A stretch of 64,000 bases of DNA, from assembly GCF_024464655.1 (NCBI RefSeq), contig NZ_JANHAV010000010.1, positions 51,482 to 115,481 of the forward strand. Direction: 5' to 3'. The notes under the pieces were generated by a model. It was not told where the DNA came from. It ran no database searches and saw nothing but the letters and a program-made list of their open reading frames with translations. This DNA comes from Halobellus inordinatus (GTDB lineage: Archaea > Halobacteriota > Halobacteria > Halobacteriales > Haloferacaceae). Below are positions 18,268 through 27,692 of this stretch, piece by piece. The translations under genes and the position numbers were made by a program. Within the stretch, counting starts at the first letter, position 1. Each line of letters opens with the position of its first letter.

Positions 18268-18727
18268 TATACGGCAGCGCTCCCGGAATTCAAGATGTAA
18301 CAGGTTATCTGATTACAGAGACACCTCGAGAAATGCCATCGAGATCGGTAGCATCCGATTGCTGAAATTGTGAGCTAACAGAGTGTCTCAGGTGCTCAAT
18401 CATACAGAAAGTGACTGTTTCGTGGTGTTCAGGCAGCACTCCCTCGGCTTGTTCGGGAAGTAACGACTATGGGCGGTCAGCCTGGGCTTCTGAGTGGTGC
18501 CTTATTTAGGACTGACACGCTATGCTGACGCTTCGAGATACGTGATGAGTGCTGCTTTACTGATCCGGATTAGCGATCCCACCTTACCAAGCGGTTGGCA
18601 TGCTTCTTCGAATTACTTGGTAAGGTAGGCGCTTTGGAGGCCGAGATCGCAGATTCCGCGGTCGCTTCGTCACCGATTTCCTGTTGACACCTGTTGCTTT
18701 TTCTACCCGCATGCGTAGCCCCAGCTA
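18268..18727. other. Intergenic region containing an 11-bp inverted repeat
   Basis: No gene is seen. ACCTTACCAAG at 18581-18591 and CTTGGTAAGGT at 18616-18626 are perfect inverted arms separated by 24 nt. The arms lie about 100-150 bp before the zinc-finger gene and could be a regulator site or the end of a lost element. Confidence 0.45.
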
Positions 18728-19834
18728 ATGAGCGACTGTCGCTACTGCGAGCAAACTTTCGAGGAGGAGACTGCGCTCCGAGAGCATCTCTACGAGTCCC
18801 ACGAACGTGACGAACTGAGCCGAATCGACCGAAAGCGTGTCGAGCAATACGTCGACGAACACGGCGTAGATGAGAGCAGTAACGACGCAGACACGGACGG
18901 CAACCAATCCATCCAGCGTGAACAACGAACAGTCAATACATCAGACGGCACCTATCCTGCTGATGCGTGGGAACTCAGTGATGTCGAAGCACTCTCGACG
19001 GACGAAATCGTTGAGAAACTCGCGGACCACGGCATCGAAACAAACGAGACGGCGTTTCGGAACCGGGCAGAAGACCTCGATTCGGCGACGACACTCTCTG
19101 AGCAGTGGGAAGCCGAATACGAGGTCGATGCCACGGGCTACGATCAGGACTTTATCTGGATGGCAGCACAGGAACTCTGGGAGCGCTGGATACCCGAGGT
19201 TCCGAATAAAGAACGGATATACGACTTCGTACAGGAGGGTCGCGACCTCCGGGAGAAAGGAAACCGCGCTGAGGCCTGCGAGCAGTGGCTAACTGCCTGG
19301 GAGTACATCCTCGCCGTCATACCCGACGACAGTACGACCATCGAAGAAGCAGACCGAACATTACCGACGTTTCTCTCGCTCAAGGCGTACATTCGAACGC
19401 TCGACAACGATCTTGCCACCGTCGCTGAGGACGATCCGGCGTATCATAAGCACCGACTCGAGTTCTGTCGAGAGGTCTGCGAGCAGTTCCCGGATGCAGA
19501 CGACGAGTTTCTTCTCGACTTTCGCCACTTCGTCGCCGATTCGCTCGCGGAGCTAGACAGAATCGCTGACAGCAGGGCCGAGTTCGAGGCGCTCATCGAG
19601 GAGTATCCCGAGGATCCCTGGGCGTACAAGAAACTCGCGGATAGTTACTGGCTCGATGATCCCGACGAGCTATCGATGGAAGAGTTGGAGCGTACTGCGG
19701 AACTGTACCGAGCGGCGCTGGAGGTCGAGGGTCCTCTCGAAGGAGCGTCGATGGTAGCCGACTGTCTCGAGGACGTCGAAAACCGACTGACTGACGCGAG
19801 GGCGTCCGACGAACGGGGAGGTGAAAAGCCATGA
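18728..19834 (+). CDS. C2H2 zinc-finger protein with helical repeat region
   Basis: The product is 368 aa. It opens with a C2H2 finger (CRYCEQTFEEETALREHLYE then SHERDE) at residues 4-26. An acidic linker follows to about 75, a short helix-rich stretch (LSTDEIVEKLADHGIETNE), and then helical segments from about 165 to 355 with a TPR-like look (REKGNRAEACEQWLTAWEYI, EEYPEDPWAYKKLADSYW). Function is unknown; a nucleic-acid- or protein-binding scaffold is plausible. Its stop codon overlaps the next ATG as ATGA, so the pair is translationally coupled. Confidence 0.7.
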   Translation: MSDCRYCEQTFEEETALREHLYESHERDELSRIDRKRVEQYVDEHGVDESSNDADTDGNQSIQREQRTVNTSDGTYPADAWELSDVEALSTDEIVEKLADHGIETNETAFRNRAEDLDSATTLSEQWEAEYEVDATGYDQDFIWMAAQELWERWIPEVPNKERIYDFVQEGRDLREKGNRAEACEQWLTAWEYILAVIPDDSTTIEEADRTLPTFLSLKAYIRTLDNDLATVAEDDPAYHKHRLEFCREVCEQFPDADDEFLLDFRHFVADSLAELDRIADSRAEFEALIEEYPEDPWAYKKLADSYWLDDPDELSMEELERTAELYRAALEVEGPLEGASMVADCLEDVENRLTDARASDERGGEKP

Positions 19835-20724
19835 AGCTTCGCTACTATGCTGACGCACCAAACTACGACGATCACGAGCAGATCATCGATCTCTTGTACA
19901 CGATCTCCGACAAGTACGGCATCACAGTCGAGATCGAGCGGGTGAACAATCGGTATGGATCGATCCAGGTCTTTCCGGGGGATATACGTGAAAACCCGCC
20001 GGAAGACGTCTACGACCGGGATTTCCACTACAACCGGACGCTCGGCTCGAATATCGACGAATCGCCGTCACAGGCATTCAAAGCCAGTGGCCGACACGTC
20101 GACATCGATGGGTACGTTGGCATCATCGACGACGGACTCGTCTGGGCGACAACCCACCGTGGTGATCCAATCGGCTATGGGCCGGACGTCGACCCTACGG
20201 ATACCACACTCGGATTTCTCGATCAAGCCGCCAATCATGGGCTGGAAGCGATCGAGGAGAAGTACATGGATGAAGACGAACGCGAGCGAACCGTCATCGA
20301 GCAGTTCCTCACAGCAGATGTCGTTGACGGCACTGTTCATCGAGATGTTGTTGTCGGGACATCACAACTCCCCGACTCGCCCGCGCACAGAGTGGACAGT
20401 TCAGTCGGCGAGATAATTACTCGGACGGTCGATGCCATCATCGAGACGGACGAGAGTGACTGGATCGTTCAAACGGCGAAAACGTTCGAGGCATCGGCGT
20501 TCGACACCGCTCTCGGCCAAGTCCTCGTTCGCGATCGACTCCATCGTCTCGATACAGGCACGAATACAGACACGACTCTCGCAATCGTATTCAATACGGT
20601 TCCTTGGGAACTGGATATCGACGCTGTTCCAGCGACTGTAGATCAGTTGACCACGATATCAGACGGACCAGACGTTCGAGTGTTTGCAGGTCGTGATGGG
20701 GAGTTCAAGGAGGTTATCGAGTGA
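19831..20724 (+). CDS. Uncharacterised protein coupled to the zinc-finger gene
   Basis: The product is 297 aa and I do not recognise it. It starts MKLRYYADAPNYDDHEQI and is acidic and soluble with no membrane segment. The first third (YGITVEIERVNN) could be a small alpha/beta domain; the last third (TTLAIVFNTVPWELDID) has beta/alpha character. It is coupled by ATGA to the preceding C2H2/TPR-like gene and ends 1 bp from the stop of the convergent SWIM gene. Confidence 0.7.
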   Translation: MKLRYYADAPNYDDHEQIIDLLYTISDKYGITVEIERVNNRYGSIQVFPGDIRENPPEDVYDRDFHYNRTLGSNIDESPSQAFKASGRHVDIDGYVGIIDDGLVWATTHRGDPIGYGPDVDPTDTTLGFLDQAANHGLEAIEEKYMDEDERERTVIEQFLTADVVDGTVHRDVVVGTSQLPDSPAHRVDSSVGEIITRTVDAIIETDESDWIVQTAKTFEASAFDTALGQVLVRDRLHRLDTGTNTDTTLAIVFNTVPWELDIDAVPATVDQLTTISDGPDVRVFAGRDGEFKEVIE

Positions 20725-20725
20725 G

Positions 20726-22738
20726 TCAAAACCCTGCCTTCTCGAGTTCGTCGAGGAATGCTGGCCGATTCGAATGTTCCTCCTTCAGGAACTCGACGAA
20801 CTCTTCGAACTGGGCGTCAGAAACCAACTCCTGCATCGACTCCAAGTGATCTGCAATTTCCCGGTAATGACGACGCCCAGTATCACCGGCTGCAAACGGA
20901 ATCAGCTGTTCGCGGTACATCTCGAAATACTCGATCGGATCGACCGTTGCGACCGGATCCTGATAGCGACGAATCCACGGTAGATTCTCGGCTTCCTTCA
21001 GTTCGAAGAATGCCTTCTCGAGATCCATCTCGTGGACGTACATAGAGATCAGCCGTTGTCGGTCACGCTGGTCGAGTTTACGCTCGAACTCTCCGTATAT
21101 CGACGCCCATTCGCGACCGGTACAGGCCTCCTTTAGCTCGTCGTAGGCGTCCCACTCGGAGTGATCGAGGAACAGTTGCTTCAACAGCGCCTTGTATTTG
21201 TCCGGCTCCCGATTTCGGTAAAGATCGACGGCGAGCCAGCGCAGGTCAGTCGTCGAACGGAATGTGTCAATTCCGTGTTCGACGACCTCAAGTGCACGCT
21301 CTTCGTCGTCTTGTTCGATCAGCCGCTCGGCGTACGCCTTACAGAACCGCTTGTCTTCAAGGTAGATCTCTTCGTACAGCGTATCCAGAACATCTTCCTC
21401 GCCAAGTTCCTCCAGCACGTACACGTAAGTCGAGAGAACACGTCGTTTCTGGAACTTCGAAGCAAGATCTGACTTGGAAGCACTGGATTCGGGCGATTCG
21501 ATTCCAGCAGTGTGCCGTTCGACGGTTGTTGGAGCGTCCACTCGAAGCTCGTCAAACGCATCGCCGACGAAGTACCCGATCTCTAGTGGTCCGACTGCTA
21601 AATGCTCGACATCAAGCGTTCCGCCAGTAAATTCGTCCGTAGAGAGCGGTCCGGTCGCGAAATCCGAAGTATAGAGGACATTGTCGGTCCGCCCGTTTTC
21701 GCCAGTTGTGTCTGTCTCGTCTTCCGACTGCGCGTTCGAACCGTCTGTCGGTTCGCTTGATGAGATGTCTTCTTGAACGTCGTCCTGAGTCGTCTCCGTC
21801 GAAGAGCCGACCGATGCTTTGAGGGCCTCTGGCTCGAGATCGACACCCGAAACGTGTGCATCCAACAGCTCGAGCCAGTATTCGAGGTCCGCCCTCGTTG
21901 TGCAGATCGTCCGTAATGCTTCGGCGTAGTCCTCGCTGGCAAACCCGTAATCCGCATCGATGAATTCCCCGAAGAGATATTCGATGTGCGGTCGCTTTTC
22001 TGGGTGTCCATACCCTTGTTCGGTGATCGTCTCAGCGTACTCCTCAATAGCACGGCTCAATTCGCGACCGTAGTGCCCGCTACTGTCGTCGATTCGATTC
22101 ATGTTTTCGCGGATTGCCTCCGCCAGCGCACGGTAGATATCGGTCGCTGTGCCAATGTTTCCACGGCCTCGGTGCATTTCCGCCAGGTCGTGATACTGGG
22201 AGAAGCCGATACGAGTATCGTATTCGATCATGCCACCACGACCGGCTGCATCCTCGAACAGACGGTCGATTTCTTGTTTGTAATCGTAGACGGTCTTACC
22301 TGGCTCTTCGCCAGCAAATGCGACGAAGCGCTCACGGATATCACGGTTGTCCGCGATGATGTCGAGGAGAAACGTTCGAAGCTCGTCGTCAGGCGTCCGA
22401 TCGATCAGGGCTTCAACATCGACCGTCTCGGAGCTATCTGATGAATCGGCTGTCTCAGCAGTTGACTCGGATGAGCGATCTTCGACGGCCAAGAGTACAG
22501 CGACGATGTGCTTGCAATCTCCAGCATAGTCGTAGGGGCAACTACAGACGGTCCGAATCGTGTCGTCGTCGATATCGATTGAGATGTCGTAATCGCGGGA
22601 TCCACGAACGATTGCAGTAATGTCTCCACCCTCGACCTCCAGTTTCTGAATCCGATCCTGCTCGTAGTACTTGACCCCCCGTTCGAAGGACTGTTCCGTA
22701 CAGAGCGAACGAATCTCCGATCTAGCCGGATACTCCAT
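20726..22738 (-). CDS. SWIM zinc-finger protein
   Basis: The product is 670 aa from the ATG at 22738 (MEYPARSEIRSLC); an ATG at 22768 adds ten residues. The SWIM zinc finger is CSCPYDYAGDCKHIVAVLLA near residue 65. The rest is long, acidic and helical, with stretches such as LAEMHRGRGNIGTATDIYRA and WLAVDLYRNREPDKYKALLK that look like TPR-type repeats. SWIM proteins with this layout occur in bacteria and archaea, sometimes beside Snf2 helicases; none is adjacent here. It is convergent with the gene at 19831. Confidence 0.85.
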   Translation of the reverse strand: MEYPARSEIRSLCTEQSFERGVKYYEQDRIQKLEVEGGDITAIVRGSRDYDISIDIDDDTIRTVCSCPYDYAGDCKHIVAVLLAVEDRSSESTAETADSSDSSETVDVEALIDRTPDDELRTFLLDIIADNRDIRERFVAFAGEEPGKTVYDYKQEIDRLFEDAAGRGGMIEYDTRIGFSQYHDLAEMHRGRGNIGTATDIYRALAEAIRENMNRIDDSSGHYGRELSRAIEEYAETITEQGYGHPEKRPHIEYLFGEFIDADYGFASEDYAEALRTICTTRADLEYWLELLDAHVSGVDLEPEALKASVGSSTETTQDDVQEDISSSEPTDGSNAQSEDETDTTGENGRTDNVLYTSDFATGPLSTDEFTGGTLDVEHLAVGPLEIGYFVGDAFDELRVDAPTTVERHTAGIESPESSASKSDLASKFQKRRVLSTYVYVLEELGEEDVLDTLYEEIYLEDKRFCKAYAERLIEQDDEERALEVVEHGIDTFRSTTDLRWLAVDLYRNREPDKYKALLKQLFLDHSEWDAYDELKEACTGREWASIYGEFERKLDQRDRQRLISMYVHEMDLEKAFFELKEAENLPWIRRYQDPVATVDPIEYFEMYREQLIPFAAGDTGRRHYREIADHLESMQELVSDAQFEEFVEFLKEEHSNRPAFLDELEKAGF

Positions 22739-22922
22739 TCCTGGGCTATCTTTTGCTATGAAATGCACTATTGAAGAGCTACTGGTCTGATGTTGCTTCT
22801 TGAGCTCGCCCTCTTTGTTGAGGCCTGTTATCGGTTATATTGTTGTTTCCTATACGGATCTCGATAAAATCGATCGCACTCACACGTCTCGGTTGTTCGG
22901 ATTGGCAATTCGTCAACTCCTA

Positions 22923-23172
22923 CTAGGGCTCCACCCGAATCGTGCAGTCACAGTAGACGTAATCCTGATTCTTCACCCACGATCCACAGTCGCCACAGTA
23001 CAGTAGGTCATACGCACGCCTGAACACGTCACGCTCATTCTTCAATTCCTCCCCAGTATAGAATGCCGCTTCGGCATCGTTGTGGTGTACGTTCCGATGA
23101 AGCAAATTCAGATGTCGGTCCAAATCCTGTTTAAGCTCCTCAAGGGCATCAAGATCGTTGTCAATCTGCTCT
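22923..23172 (-). pseudogene. C-terminal fragment of a zinc-ribbon protein
   Basis: The open minus-strand frame begins just after a TGA near 23173 and reads EQIDNDLDALEELKQDLDR, then a conserved-looking NVHHNDAEAAFYTGEEL and a closing CGDCGSW with CDC near the end. The first internal ATG gives 66 aa (22923-23120). It has no convincing start of its own and lies directly beside the ISH3-family element. I interpret it as the 3' part of a gene whose 5' part may be at 24465-24639. Confidence 0.45.
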
Positions 23173-23197
23173 CAGTCGATCACATCGGGTTAGAGGA

Positions 23198-24464
23198 AGT
23201 GTCTGCTTTGGGAAGATGTGCAACAACCCGAAGCAGACAGCGAGATAGAGGAAGAGCACCTGCTTAATTTTGTCGTCAACAGCCTTGACGAGGAACTTGC
23301 GATAGATCTCGGCGAGAACGTCGAAGTCACCACAGAGAAACTGTATGAGGTCCTCGCCGGCGCCAGCGCCGGCGGGACCTCAATCAACCACGTCTGCGAA
23401 ACGACAGACGACTCACCGCACGCCAACACCGTTCGGGGACATCTCACCGACCAGTTCGACCTTGACACTGTTGAGGCGGTTGGAGACACGCTCCTCCAAC
23501 GAGATGCGGTTGAGACACTGCCGGATCGACCGGTGGAGGTCGTCGCCGACCTCCACCTCGATCCCTATTACGGCGACGAAGACGAGACAGAAGCGCTGTA
23601 TTTCTCGGAGGCGAAACGGGGAACAACCGCTTTTCACGCGTATGCGACGCTCTACGCGCGGGTACGCAACAAGCGGTACACGCTGGCGGTGCGCCAGCTT
23701 GTCGCTGGCGACACCACCAGCGATGTCCTCGCTGAGTTTCTTGAACTCCTCGACGGCCTTGACCTCGGCGTCAAGGCCGTCTACCTCGATCGCGGATTCT
23801 ACAACAGCACCTGTCTCAACCTACTGTACGCGCACAACTACGCCTACGTGATGCCGATCGTCAAGTGGGGCGAGACGATTCAAAACGAACTCAGCACAGG
23901 CTGGAGCCGCGAGATCGAACAGGATCTCGCCGGCGAGGTGACGTTTCCTGTGTTCATCGATTGCGTCTACCAGCAAGGACGATACGACGAACACGGGGTG
24001 GCGCGTCACGGCTACGCCGCTGACGCGCCGTTTATCGACACGCCGCGGGATGCACGAGAACACTACAGCAAGCGCTTCGGCATCGAGTCAAGCTACCGCT
24101 TAGCCAAGCAGAGCCTCGCGTTCACCAGTTCTCAGGACGCTGGGCTGCGGCTGGTGATGTTTGTCGTGAGCCTGCTGCTGCAGAACAGCTGGCGGTATCT
24201 TCACTGGCGGTACGTGGCGGCGCCCTGCCGCGGGGGGCGCCGCCTCTGGCAATGGTCGTTCACGGAGTTCTGTGAGATGGTGCTGCGGGCCGCTTGGACA
24301 GCGCTTGGTGTGCGCAGGGCTGTTCCAGCGAACCAGCCACTCGACGACCGGTTCTTCCGGTAGGGTAGCTGTCCACCGGTCCGGACAGCAGTCGTGAGTG
24401 GCGACGCTGTCGCGTCGGCGGCAGTCCGCCGCCGACAGCGACGTTCCATCCCGAAAATGACACT
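23198..24464 (+). mobile_element. ISH3-family insertion sequence
   Basis: The element contains one transposase gene. Imperfect inverted ends are visible: AGTGTCTGCTTTGGGAAG at 23198-23215 and, on the other strand, AGTGTCATTTTCGGGATG ending at 24464. I could not see a matching target duplication, so the borders are approximate to several bases. Confidence 0.6.
23218..24363 (+). CDS. ISH3-family transposase
   Basis: The product is 381 aa with a GTG start. It carries the DDE residues of the ISH3 family (IS4-like fold): Asp in VVADLHLDPYYGDED, Asp in VKAVYLDRGFYNS and Glu in SKRFGIESSYRL. The C-terminal RAAWTALGVRRAVPANQPLD is also characteristic. The length is close to the usual 385-395; a few residues seem missing in LAGEVTFPVFIDC relative to relatives I recall. 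It may be active. Confidence 0.9.
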   Translation: MQQPEADSEIEEEHLLNFVVNSLDEELAIDLGENVEVTTEKLYEVLAGASAGGTSINHVCETTDDSPHANTVRGHLTDQFDLDTVEAVGDTLLQRDAVETLPDRPVEVVADLHLDPYYGDEDETEALYFSEAKRGTTAFHAYATLYARVRNKRYTLAVRQLVAGDTTSDVLAEFLELLDGLDLGVKAVYLDRGFYNSTCLNLLYAHNYAYVMPIVKWGETIQNELSTGWSREIEQDLAGEVTFPVFIDCVYQQGRYDEHGVARHGYAADAPFIDTPRDAREHYSKRFGIESSYRLAKQSLAFTSSQDAGLRLVMFVVSLLLQNSWRYLHWRYVAAPCRGGRRLWQWSFTEFCEMVLRAAWTALGVRRAVPANQPLDDRFFR

Positions 24465-24639
24465 CACCAGCGCTTCGAAGACGCTCCACAACCAGTTCGA
24501 TCTGATTCACCGCCATCAGACGAGATTGCGCGGCTGTCGATGTGATCGACTGATTCTTCACCGCATCGACTGCACGATTCACCTGGTCAGACTCGCCCGA
24601 TGACAGAGCATCGGCGAATGCTTCGGGTGTATGCTCCAT
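24465..24639 (-). pseudogene. N-terminal fragment of a gene cut by the ISH3 element
   Basis: The minus-strand frame from the ATG at 24639 reads MEHTPEAFADALSSGESDQ, then VNRAVDAVKNQSITST and IELVVERLRSAG, with normal haloarchaeal composition. The frame then enters the insertion sequence and becomes meaningless. The piece at 22923-23172 on the same strand is the natural candidate for its other half. An upstream ATG at 24654 would add five residues. Confidence 0.45.
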
Positions 24640-24758
24640 AGTTCGTAGTTCCATAGCCAGTCGTGTAACTGCTCGGAACGAGCCACGCGAAGAGTGAGCG
24701 CCATAGATCTCAATCCATCAGTGTCGTTTATCCCGGGTGCGTGCGTGAATCATCATAA

Positions 24759-26171
24759 ATGCGGATCAAGTTCGACGATGGAACACTCCTACTCCGTAAC
24801 GCCCCGGATGACGTTCCTCATGCGGAGTGGGACGACCGTGTCGACGAGTACCGAGCGCAGGCCTATCGGTATCGTGCTCTCCTCGAATGGGCCGGTACAT
24901 GGACAGGCAGCGACGACCAGGCCACGCTCCGCGATGGATTCGGTCGGTCCTGCGAGGATTCTGCTCGGGCCTACCCCGACCTGAAGCTCACGACGGCGCT
25001 CCACATCGAACCGCGTGACTACCAGCAGGCCGCCCTCGACGCCTGGATCGATCACGATCGGCGAGGGAGTGTCGTGCTCCCCACGGGCAGCGGGAAGACG
25101 TTTCTCGGCCTGCAGGCGATCGCCGACGCCGGCGTCAGCACGCTCGTCGTGACGCCGACGATCGACCTGATGAACCAGTGGCACGCCACCCTCACCAACG
25201 CCTTCGGCGACCAACTCTCGGAGCCGATCGGCGTCCTCGGCGGTGGCAGCCACGACGTCACCGCGATTACCGTCACCACCTACGACAGCGCCTACCGCTA
25301 CGTCAACGAGTACGGCGATCGGTTCGGCCTGCTCGTCGTCGACGAGGAACACCACCTGCCAGCTCCGACCTACCGGCAGATCCCCGAGATGATGATCGCC
25401 CCGTATCGCCTCGGGCTGACCGCCACCTACGAGCGGCCCGACGGCAAGCACGAACTCCTCAAGGACCTCCTCGGCCCGGTCGTCTATCGGGAGGACGTCG
25501 ACGAACTCGCCGGTGAATACCTCAGTGAGTACGAAACGATCCACATGTCGGTCGAGCTCACGGCCGATGAGCGCGAGCAGTACGACGAAGAATATCAGAT
25601 CTATCGGGACTACGTCGACAGCCACGAGTTCGATCTCTGGAAAGAAGAGGGCTACCAAGAGTTCCTCAAGCGCACCTCCTACGATCCACAGGGGCGGCGG
25701 GCGCTCATCGCCAAGCAACGCGCCGAGCGGATCGCCCGAACAGCGGAGAAGAAGCTCGACACACTCGACAATCTCATCAAGCGCCATCACGACGACCGCG
25801 CGATCATCTTCACCGCCAACAACGACTTTGCTTACGACATTTCTCGGGAGTTCATCGTCCCCTGCATCACCCACCAGACCAAGACCAACGAACGCACCGA
25901 GATCCTGAAACGGTTCCGGACCGGCGAATACTCGATGCTCGTGACCTCGCAGGTTCTCGACGAGGGGATCGATGTTCCGGCGGCAAACGTCGGGATCATC
26001 CTCTCGGGGAGTGCCTCGAGACGCCAGTACGCCCAGCGGCTCGGCCGCATCCTGCGCCCCACGGACGACCGTCAGCCCGCGCGGCTCTACGAAATCATCA
26101 CCGAGGATACGATGGAGACCTACGTCTCCCAGCGCCGCCGGGAGGGGGTGAGTGCCAGTGCTGACGGCTGA
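24759..26171 (+). CDS. XPB/Rad25-family DNA helicase
   Basis: The product is 470 aa. Superfamily 2 helicase motifs are in order: Q-motif region EPRDYQQAALDAWI, Walker A LPTGSGKTFLGLQA (near 110), DEEHHLP as motif II (near 198), LGLTATYERPDGK, and C-terminal motifs VTSQVLDEGIDVPAA and QYAQRLGRILRP. This is the archaeal XPB helicase, which opens DNA during nucleotide excision repair. It overlaps the next gene, Bax1, by 14 bp. A 476-aa ORF on the opposite strand is a composition shadow. Confidence 0.92.
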   Translation: MRIKFDDGTLLLRNAPDDVPHAEWDDRVDEYRAQAYRYRALLEWAGTWTGSDDQATLRDGFGRSCEDSARAYPDLKLTTALHIEPRDYQQAALDAWIDHDRRGSVVLPTGSGKTFLGLQAIADAGVSTLVVTPTIDLMNQWHATLTNAFGDQLSEPIGVLGGGSHDVTAITVTTYDSAYRYVNEYGDRFGLLVVDEEHHLPAPTYRQIPEMMIAPYRLGLTATYERPDGKHELLKDLLGPVVYREDVDELAGEYLSEYETIHMSVELTADEREQYDEEYQIYRDYVDSHEFDLWKEEGYQEFLKRTSYDPQGRRALIAKQRAERIARTAEKKLDTLDNLIKRHHDDRAIIFTANNDFAYDISREFIVPCITHQTKTNERTEILKRFRTGEYSMLVTSQVLDEGIDVPAANVGIILSGSASRRQYAQRLGRILRPTDDRQPARLYEIITEDTMETYVSQRRREGVSASADG

Positions 26172-27498
26172 CCTCGCACGCTCGCGAAGGACCGACGAGA
26201 CGATCACGTCGCTGTTCATCGATCCCGACGAGGAGCGCTACCGACAGACCGCGCGAGAACTCATCCAGCTGTTTGAGAACCACCTTGGCGAGCCGAAAGG
26301 GGACCTCGAGGACGCGATTGACGAGCTGACCGTCGCAGATACCGACTACAAGATCGTCCAGGGCCTCGCGAAGCTCCTCAAAGACGAGTGTGAGTTCGAG
26401 GTCGTAGCCTCCGTCGAACCGCGTGAGATCCGCCGACGGTTGTTCGAGAAAGCCAACAAGCGCTATCCGATCGTCCGCCAGCCCACGCTCGGCGAGGACA
26501 CACAGAAACTGGAGGTGTATAGTGCGGTCGCCGACGACCTCGGGGTGTCATTGGAAGAGTGCTATCGCGGGATGTACGCCGATCTCGAAGACAACAAGCG
26601 ACTCATCCGAATCGGCACGCGCACGGCCAACCAGTACGCTAGTGATGGCGATAGATCAACCTCGACGACCAACCTGACCGGCAGCAGCGACGCGGAGTAC
26701 GAACACACGGATCTCACCGTGGACTGGCTGATGACGCGTTACAACCTCGCGCTTGCCCAAGCGGTGCTCTACGACGCCACAGAAATGCGGATTCGGGTGT
26801 GGGACCACTTCGGGACGGTGTTCAGCTACATGAAGCTGTTCGGGTTGATGCACCGAATTTATCCGATCGACGCCGACGGTGAGCGCGTCGCGAGCACGAA
26901 CCAAGCCGCCGGCTACGAGGCCGTACTGGACGGCCCGGCATCGCTATTCTCGAAGTCGCAGAAGTATGGAATCCGGATGGCGAACTTCCTGCCGGCGTTA
27001 CCGCTCTGTGACCGGTGGGAGATGACTGCCGAGATCCTCGTCGACGAGACGACCGGCGGTACCCGACAGTTCGCGCTCGACCACACGGAGGATCTCGATT
27101 CGCACTACAGTGCCGGCAAACGGTTCGATAGTGACGTGGAGCGGACGCTCGCCAATAAATGGGAGCGAGCGAATACGGACTGGGAGCTGGTGCGGGAAGA
27201 CGATGTCTTCGACCTTGGTGCAGAGGTGATGATTCCCGACTTCGCGATCGAGCATCCTGATGGTCGACGGGCAATTCTCGAAATCGTCGGCTTCTGGACG
27301 CCCGAATATCTGGACACAAAGTTGGAGAAGATTCGAAAGGTTGAGGCCGACAATTTCGTGCTGGCTGTCTCGGAGCGGCTGGATTGTGCGAGCGAGGAGT
27401 TCGGGAGCGCCGCCGATCGAGTGCTGTGGTTCAAAACTGGGATGCACGTCTACGACGTAGTCGATTTAGCTGAACAATACGCGACGGGGATGCCATAG
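26158..27498 (+). CDS. Bax1, XPB-associated nuclease (DUF790)
   Basis: The product is 446 aa from the GTG at 26158 (MLTADLARSR, the usual family start); a GTG two codons earlier is possible. Bax1 binds XPB and acts as a structure-specific endonuclease in archaeal excision repair. The N-terminal half contains FEVVASVEPREIRRRLFEKA. The C-terminal nuclease region shows VMIPDFAIEHPDGRRAILEI and GFWTPEYLDTKLEKI, a restriction-endonuclease-like D...ExV/I pattern. The overlap with the helicase gene supports coupled production of the complex. Confidence 0.9.
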   Translation: MLTADLARSRRTDETITSLFIDPDEERYRQTARELIQLFENHLGEPKGDLEDAIDELTVADTDYKIVQGLAKLLKDECEFEVVASVEPREIRRRLFEKANKRYPIVRQPTLGEDTQKLEVYSAVADDLGVSLEECYRGMYADLEDNKRLIRIGTRTANQYASDGDRSTSTTNLTGSSDAEYEHTDLTVDWLMTRYNLALAQAVLYDATEMRIRVWDHFGTVFSYMKLFGLMHRIYPIDADGERVASTNQAAGYEAVLDGPASLFSKSQKYGIRMANFLPALPLCDRWEMTAEILVDETTGGTRQFALDHTEDLDSHYSAGKRFDSDVERTLANKWERANTDWELVREDDVFDLGAEVMIPDFAIEHPDGRRAILEIVGFWTPEYLDTKLEKIRKVEADNFVLAVSERLDCASEEFGSAADRVLWFKTGMHVYDVVDLAEQYATGMP

Positions 27499-27499
27499 A

Positions 27500-27648
27500 G
27501 TCAAGAGCAGGCGTCAACTGTCCCGTGCACGGTGGCGCGAGGCTTGTCAGTGAACTCGGCCTCTACCGACCGTGGTTAGTCGGCCGGGACGAATCCCCGG
27601 TTCGGCGTCACGATTCCTGACTTCAGGGCGAGTTGAAAGATAGTGGAT
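27500..27648 (-). pseudogene. TnpB C-terminal remnant (IS1341 type)
   Basis: The minus strand reads FQLALKSGIVTPNRGFVPAD, stop, then in the same frame PRSVEAEFTDKPRATVHG. QLALKSG followed by a TDKP ending is how haloarchaeal TnpB proteins finish. No start, RuvC motifs or zinc ribbon are present, so only the last 50 or so residues remain, interrupted by a TAA. It lies between Bax1 and the next operon. Confidence 0.6.
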
Positions 27649-27658
27649 CCAGTAAGGC

Positions 27659-27664
27659 TTTTAA
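27659..27664 (+). promoter_or_regulatory. TATA box of the AbiE-like operon
   Basis: TTTTAA lies 29-34 nt before the ATG at 27693. This supports that internal ATG over the longer ORF starting at 27633 and implies a leaderless transcript. Confidence 0.55.
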
Positions 27665-27692
27665 CTGTCACCGGATTATTGGTAACTACCAG

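Noticed and set aside
24789..26219. 476-aa open frame on the minus strand opposite the XPB gene
   Set aside because: It is a shadow caused by GC-rich third positions; no motif, and the plus strand has all helicase motifs.
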